From an uncultured Sphingomonadaceae bacterium (GTDB lineage: Bacteria > Pseudomonadota > Alphaproteobacteria > Sphingomonadales > Sphingomonadaceae), in assembly GCA_947493325.1 (NCBI GenBank), contig CANLQI010000001.1, positions 1,441,375-1,505,374 of the forward strand: 64,000 nt of DNA, given 5' to 3'. Shown piece by piece: positions 58,857-64,000 of this stretch; the first letter of the stretch is position 1; every line of letters begins with the position of its first letter. The translations under genes were made by a program, and so were the position numbers. The notes below the pieces were generated by a model. It was not told the origin of the DNA and did no database searches. It worked only from the letters and a program-made list of their open reading frames with translations.

Positions 58857-59060
58857 GATCATTCTCCTTACAGAGGCCCCGTTGCTGCATTGCGCGGGGG
58901 CGTGAGTTAATAAAAAACCCGCAAGACCATCAAGCCTTACAGGACCAACCCAATTGCGAATTATGTCACCCCGTCCCGGGTTCGGTTTCCGGCATAACCC
59001 AGGGGCCTGCCGAAAGACGGGGGACGCAGACCCGAGTAAACTCGGCGGTATCCCTATTCT

Positions 59061-59140
59061 GTCATTCCGGCGAAAGCCGGAATCTCCTTCGTTAGGCAGC
59101 GCCTTGACTAGGGAGACCCCGGATCAGGTCCGGGGCAAAT
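59061..59140. repeat. GTCATTCCGG palindromic repeat in the rpsJ-rplC spacer
   Basis: GTCATTCCGGCGAAAGCCGG and GAATCTCC, then GGGAGACCCCGGATCAGGTC and CGGGG: two hairpins sharing the GTCATTCC start with the repeats at 6976, 8163 and 21716. The rest of the 58857-59144 spacer is GC-rich, with an irregular CCCGGG-type palindrome near 58975. Confidence 0.7.
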
Positions 59141-59144
59141 TGGC

Positions 59145-59456
59145 TTACGCCAATTTGATCTCAACATTTACACCGGCGGCAAGGTCGAGCTTCATAAGCG
59201 CGTCCACTGTCTGCGGTGTGGGCTGCACGATGTCGAGCAGCCTTTTATAAGTCCGTACCTCAAACTGCTCACGTGACTTTTTGTCAATGTGCGGTCCGCG
59301 GTTCACGGTGAATTTCTCAATACGCGTCGGTAGCGGGATAGGGCCACGGATAAGAGCGCCGGTGCGCCGCGCGGTGTCCGCGATATCGCCAGTTGCCTGA
59401 TCGAGTACACGGTGATCAAATGCCTTAAGGCGGATGCGAATATTTTGCGTTTCCAT
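59145..59456 (-). CDS. rpsJ: 30S ribosomal protein S10
   Basis: 103 residues: [40 protein letters not shown] and [20 protein letters not shown]. Also the antitermination partner NusE. Opens the S10 part of the superoperon. Confidence 0.97.
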   Translation of the reverse strand: METQNIRIRLKAFDHRVLDQATGDIADTARRTGALIRGPIPLPTRIEKFTVNRGPHIDKKSREQFEVRTYKRLLDIVQPTPQTVDALMKLDLAAGVNVEIKLA

Positions 59457-59551
59457 AGGTTTTACCTAAATCCCAAATCTATCGATGCGAAAGAGCCAAA
59501 AATAAACCGCCCCGATTTTGCACTTCACCATGAAGTGCCAAGCCAGAGCGG

Positions 59552-59589
59552 CGAAAAACTGGCTGCCCGAATCACATGATCCGGGCAGC
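59552..59589 (-). terminator. Terminator-like hairpin downstream of tuf
   Basis: On the minus strand GCTGCCCG, a 12-nt loop, CGGGCAGC, then CAGTTTTT. It lies just after the tuf stop, so only part of the transcripts may continue into rpsJ. Confidence 0.6.
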
Positions 59590-59602
59590 GATGCGTCCTA
59601 TA

Positions 59603-60793
59603 TTACGCTTTGATCGTGCTGACAACCCCTGATCCAACAGTACGGCCACCTTCGCGGATAGCGAAACGAAGACCGGAGTCCATTGCGATCGGTGCAATCA
59701 GCTTCACGCCGATTGTCACGTTGTCACCAGGCATAACCATCTCTGTACCTTCGGCCAGAATGACTTCGCCCGTCACGTCCGTTGTACGGAAGTAGAATTG
59801 TGGGCGATAGTTGGCGAAGAATGGCGTGTGACGGCCGCCCTCGTCTTTTGAAAGCACATATACTTCCGCGTCGAATTCGGTGTGCGGTGTGATTGAACCA
59901 GGCTTACAAAGAACCTGACCACGCTCAACAGCTTCACGGTCGATACCGCGGATCAGCGCGCCGATGTTATCGCCAGCTTCACCCGAGTCGAGCAGCTTGC
60001 GGAACATTTCAACGCCAGTCACGGTTGTTTTCGTCGTATCTTTGATGCCTACGATTTCAACTTCGTCACCCACATTTACAACACCGGTTTCCACACGGCC
60101 CGTAACAACGGTACCACGGCCAGAAATTGAGAATACGTCCTCAATCGGCATGAGGAAGTCTTTGTCTACCGGACGGTCAGGCTGCGGGATGAATTCATCA
60201 ACAGCTTTCATCAGCTCAAGAATTTTTTCTTTACCGATGTTGTCGTCACGGCCTTCCAGCGCAGCAAGAGCTGAACCGGCAATGATAGGAATATCATCAC
60301 CCGGGAAGTCATATTCGCTGAGCAGTTCGCGGATTTCCATTTCAACAAGCTCAAGCAGCTCTTCATCATCGACCTGGTCAACTTTGTTCATGAAAACAAC
60401 CATGGAAGGCACGCCAACCTGACGGGCGAGCAGGATGTGCTCTTTCGTCTGTGGCATCGGGCCGTCAGCCGCGTTCACAACCAGGATAGCGCCGTCCATC
60501 TGCGCCGCACCGGTGATCATGTTTTTAACATAGTCAGCGTGGCCCGGGCAATCGACGTGTGCATAGTGACGCGCGTCGGTTTCATATTCAACGTGTGCCG
60601 TTGAAATGGTGATGCCGCGCTCACGCTCTTCAGGTGCTTTATCGATGTTTGCGAAATCAACAGCTTCACCGCCGCCAGATTCGGCAAGCACTTTCGTGAT
60701 TGCAGCTGTCAGTGTAGTTTTACCATGGTCAACGTGACCGATGGTGCCGATGTTGCAGTGCGGCTTGTTCCGCTCAAACTTTGCTTTTGCCAT
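59603..60793 (-). CDS. tuf: Elongation factor Tu
   Basis: 396 residues, normal. G1 [11 protein letters not shown]3 DCPGHADY, G4 NKVD, then domains 2 and 3 ending [14 protein letters not shown]. Brings aminoacyl-tRNA to the ribosome. Only this copy lies in the window. Confidence 0.98.
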   Translation of the reverse strand: MAKAKFERNKPHCNIGTIGHVDHGKTTLTAAITKVLAESGGGEAVDFANIDKAPEERERGITISTAHVEYETDARHYAHVDCPGHADYVKNMITGAAQMDGAILVVNAADGPMPQTKEHILLARQVGVPSMVVFMNKVDQVDDEELLELVEMEIRELLSEYDFPGDDIPIIAGSALAALEGRDDNIGKEKILELMKAVDEFIPQPDRPVDKDFLMPIEDVFSISGRGTVVTGRVETGVVNVGDEVEIVGIKDTTKTTVTGVEMFRKLLDSGEAGDNIGALIRGIDREAVERGQVLCKPGSITPHTEFDAEVYVLSKDEGGRHTPFFANYRPQFYFRTTDVTGEVILAEGTEMVMPGDNVTIGVKLIAPIAMDSGLRFAIREGGRTVGSGVVSTIKA

Positions 60794-60946
60794 TTTATCC
60801 TACCTTTACTTAAACGTAATATTCAAAATTCATGTGCCGCGCTTTGGCGAGCAAGAGACAATCTGTCAACACCCGTTAGCCGCTTTGGCGTTCTTTCCCG
60901 ACAGAATCGGAAGAAGGAAGCCGCGCGTATAACGCTGTTTATTCGA

Positions 60947-63040
<2,094 letters not shown>

Positions 63041-63164
63041 GATGTTTACTCCGAGATTTGCCGCCCTGCCCTGTTGCATTGCGGCCTGTTAATTTGGCTG
63101 CGATATAGGGAAAGGGACCAGTATTTACCAGCCCGATTTTTGTTTGGCTCACTCTCGTTCGCTT

Positions 63165-63251
63165 GTCGGTACCAGCCCGCTCCCCCGCCCAGCCTCCCGA
63201 CATGGTATACTGGTATCGGGAGGCTGGGCGGGGGAGCGGGCTGGTACCGAC
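63165..63251. repeat. Perfect 36-bp inverted repeat between rpsG and fusA
   Basis: 63165-63200 and 63216-63251 are exact reverse complements (GTCGGTACCAGCCCGCTCCC... and its mirror) with a 15-nt loop CATGGTATACTGGTA. The stem is GC-rich and no T-run follows on either strand. A transcript through the str operon would fold it into one very stable hairpin. Confidence 0.9.
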
Positions 63252-63324
63252 TTATCGCCGTGAGGCGATCAAACAATTCCCTATGTGCAGGCCGAACCAT
63301 GGCCCGGCCTGCTTATATTGAATC

Positions 63325-63795
63325 CTACCAGCGGTAATGTGCGAACGCACGGTTGGCTTCGGCCATTTTGTGCGTGTCTTCACGTTTCTTCACCGCATTG
63401 CCGCGGTTGTTCGCTGCATCCATGACTTCGGCCGAAAGGCGTGCGGACATGGTGGTTTCGCTGCGACCGCGTGCCGCGGAAATCAGCCAGCGAATGGCGA
63501 GAGCCTGTGCACGCTCGGGGCGCACCTCAACCGGAACCTGGTATGTGGCACCACCGACACGGCGGCTGCGCACTTCGATACCCGGCTTGATGTTGTTAAG
63601 TGCATCATGGAACAGTTGCAGCGGATCGGTCTTTGCCTTTGCCTGCACCGTGTCCAATGCACCGTAAACGATACGCTCGGCAGTTGATTTCTTACCGTCC
63701 AGCATAAGGTTGTTCATGAATTTCGACAGAACCTGATCACCGAATTTGGGATCGGGAAGGATGATACGTTTTTCTGGTCTTCTACGACGTGCCAT
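63325..63795 (-). CDS. rpsG: 30S ribosomal protein S7
   Basis: 156 residues: [40 protein letters not shown] and [20 protein letters not shown]. Head assembly of the 30S subunit; in enterobacteria it also regulates the str operon. Between rpsL and fusA as usual. Confidence 0.97.
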   Translation of the reverse strand: MARRRRPEKRIILPDPKFGDQVLSKFMNNLMLDGKKSTAERIVYGALDTVQAKAKTDPLQLFHDALNNIKPGIEVRSRRVGGATYQVPVEVRPERAQALAIRWLISAARGRSETTMSARLSAEVMDAANNRGNAVKKREDTHKMAEANRAFAHYRW

Positions 63796-63814
63796 TTCTT
63801 AATAACTCCGATGC

Positions 63815-64000
63815 TTATTTAGGACGCTTGGCGCCATATTTCGAACGCGACTGCTTACGGTCTTTCACGCCCTGGGTATCCAGAACGCCGCGAAGTACGT
63901 GATAACGTACACCGGGAAGATCGCGCACACGGCCGCCGCGGATAAGCACAACGGAGTGCTCCTGCAGGTTATGGCCTTCGCCGGGAATGTAGCTGATGAC
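63815..64000 (-). CDS. rpsL: 30S ribosomal protein S12, 5' end outside window
   Basis: The last 61 residues of S12 are visible: [40 protein letters not shown], ending KYGAKRPK. S12 lies at the decoding centre. The stop is 19 bp before the rpsG start. The N-terminal half, including the streptomycin-contact Lys-rich loop, lies beyond the right edge. Confidence 0.95.

Overview
The window reads as chromosomal backbone of a sphingomonad-type alphaproteobacterium (order Sphingomonadales). The evidence is the protein content, the str/S10/spc ribosomal gene order, a direct-repeat LexA box of the alphaproteobacterial form (GAAC-N7-GAAC), and a bamA-skp-fabZ block with no lpxD/lpxA/lpxB, which fits a lineage that carries glycosphingolipids instead of LPS. 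Base composition is moderately GC-rich. Nearly every longer spacer holds a palindromic repeat.

Layout. 1-9 kb: a dihydroorotase-like gene cut by the left edge, a secreted Sel1/SPOR protein, the divergent pair serB/miaA whose start codons overlap, then ilvB-ilvN-ilvC for branched-chain amino acids, interrupted by two repeats. 9-13 kb: a Leu-codon leader peptide and terminator ahead of leuA, a hypothetical membrane-anchored protein, a nitronate monooxygenase and the potassium transporter kup. 15-20 kb (minus strand): cytochrome c maturation genes ccmC-D-E-F-G-H and a CycH/CcmI-like TPR gene, without ccmA/ccmB. 20-25 kb: a leucine-dehydrogenase-type enzyme, tRNA-His, type II secretion pseudopilins gspH-I-J-K and a 2OG-Fe(II) oxygenase. 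25-29 kb: an Nramp-like transporter with an altered metal site in one operon with the 5-oxoprolinase genes pxpA-B-C. 29-42 kb (minus strand): rpsB-tsf-pyrH-frr-uppS-cdsA-dxr-rseP-bamA-skp-fabZ-rpmE, covering translation, isoprenoid and phospholipid synthesis and outer membrane assembly. 42.4-45.6 kb: a solitary type ISP-like restriction-modification protein next to palindromic repeats. 45.7-46.9 kb: ohr, then a short region with a LexA box, three DnaA boxes and a small one-TM protein gene. 47-64 kb (minus strand): the str-S10-spc ribosomal superoperon from rpsL (cut by the right edge) to secY and adk.

Most genes are housekeeping. The accessory or unexplained parts are the ISP-like enzyme, the putative SOS-controlled small membrane protein, a family of roughly 280-bp intergenic palindromic elements (one with a second repeat nested in it), the Nramp-like/pxp operon, the leuA attenuator, a perfect 36-bp hairpin between rpsG and fusA, and a long acidic-then-basic tail on ribosomal protein S2. 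All functional statements rest on reading the sequence and on knowledge of the families; no database search was run.
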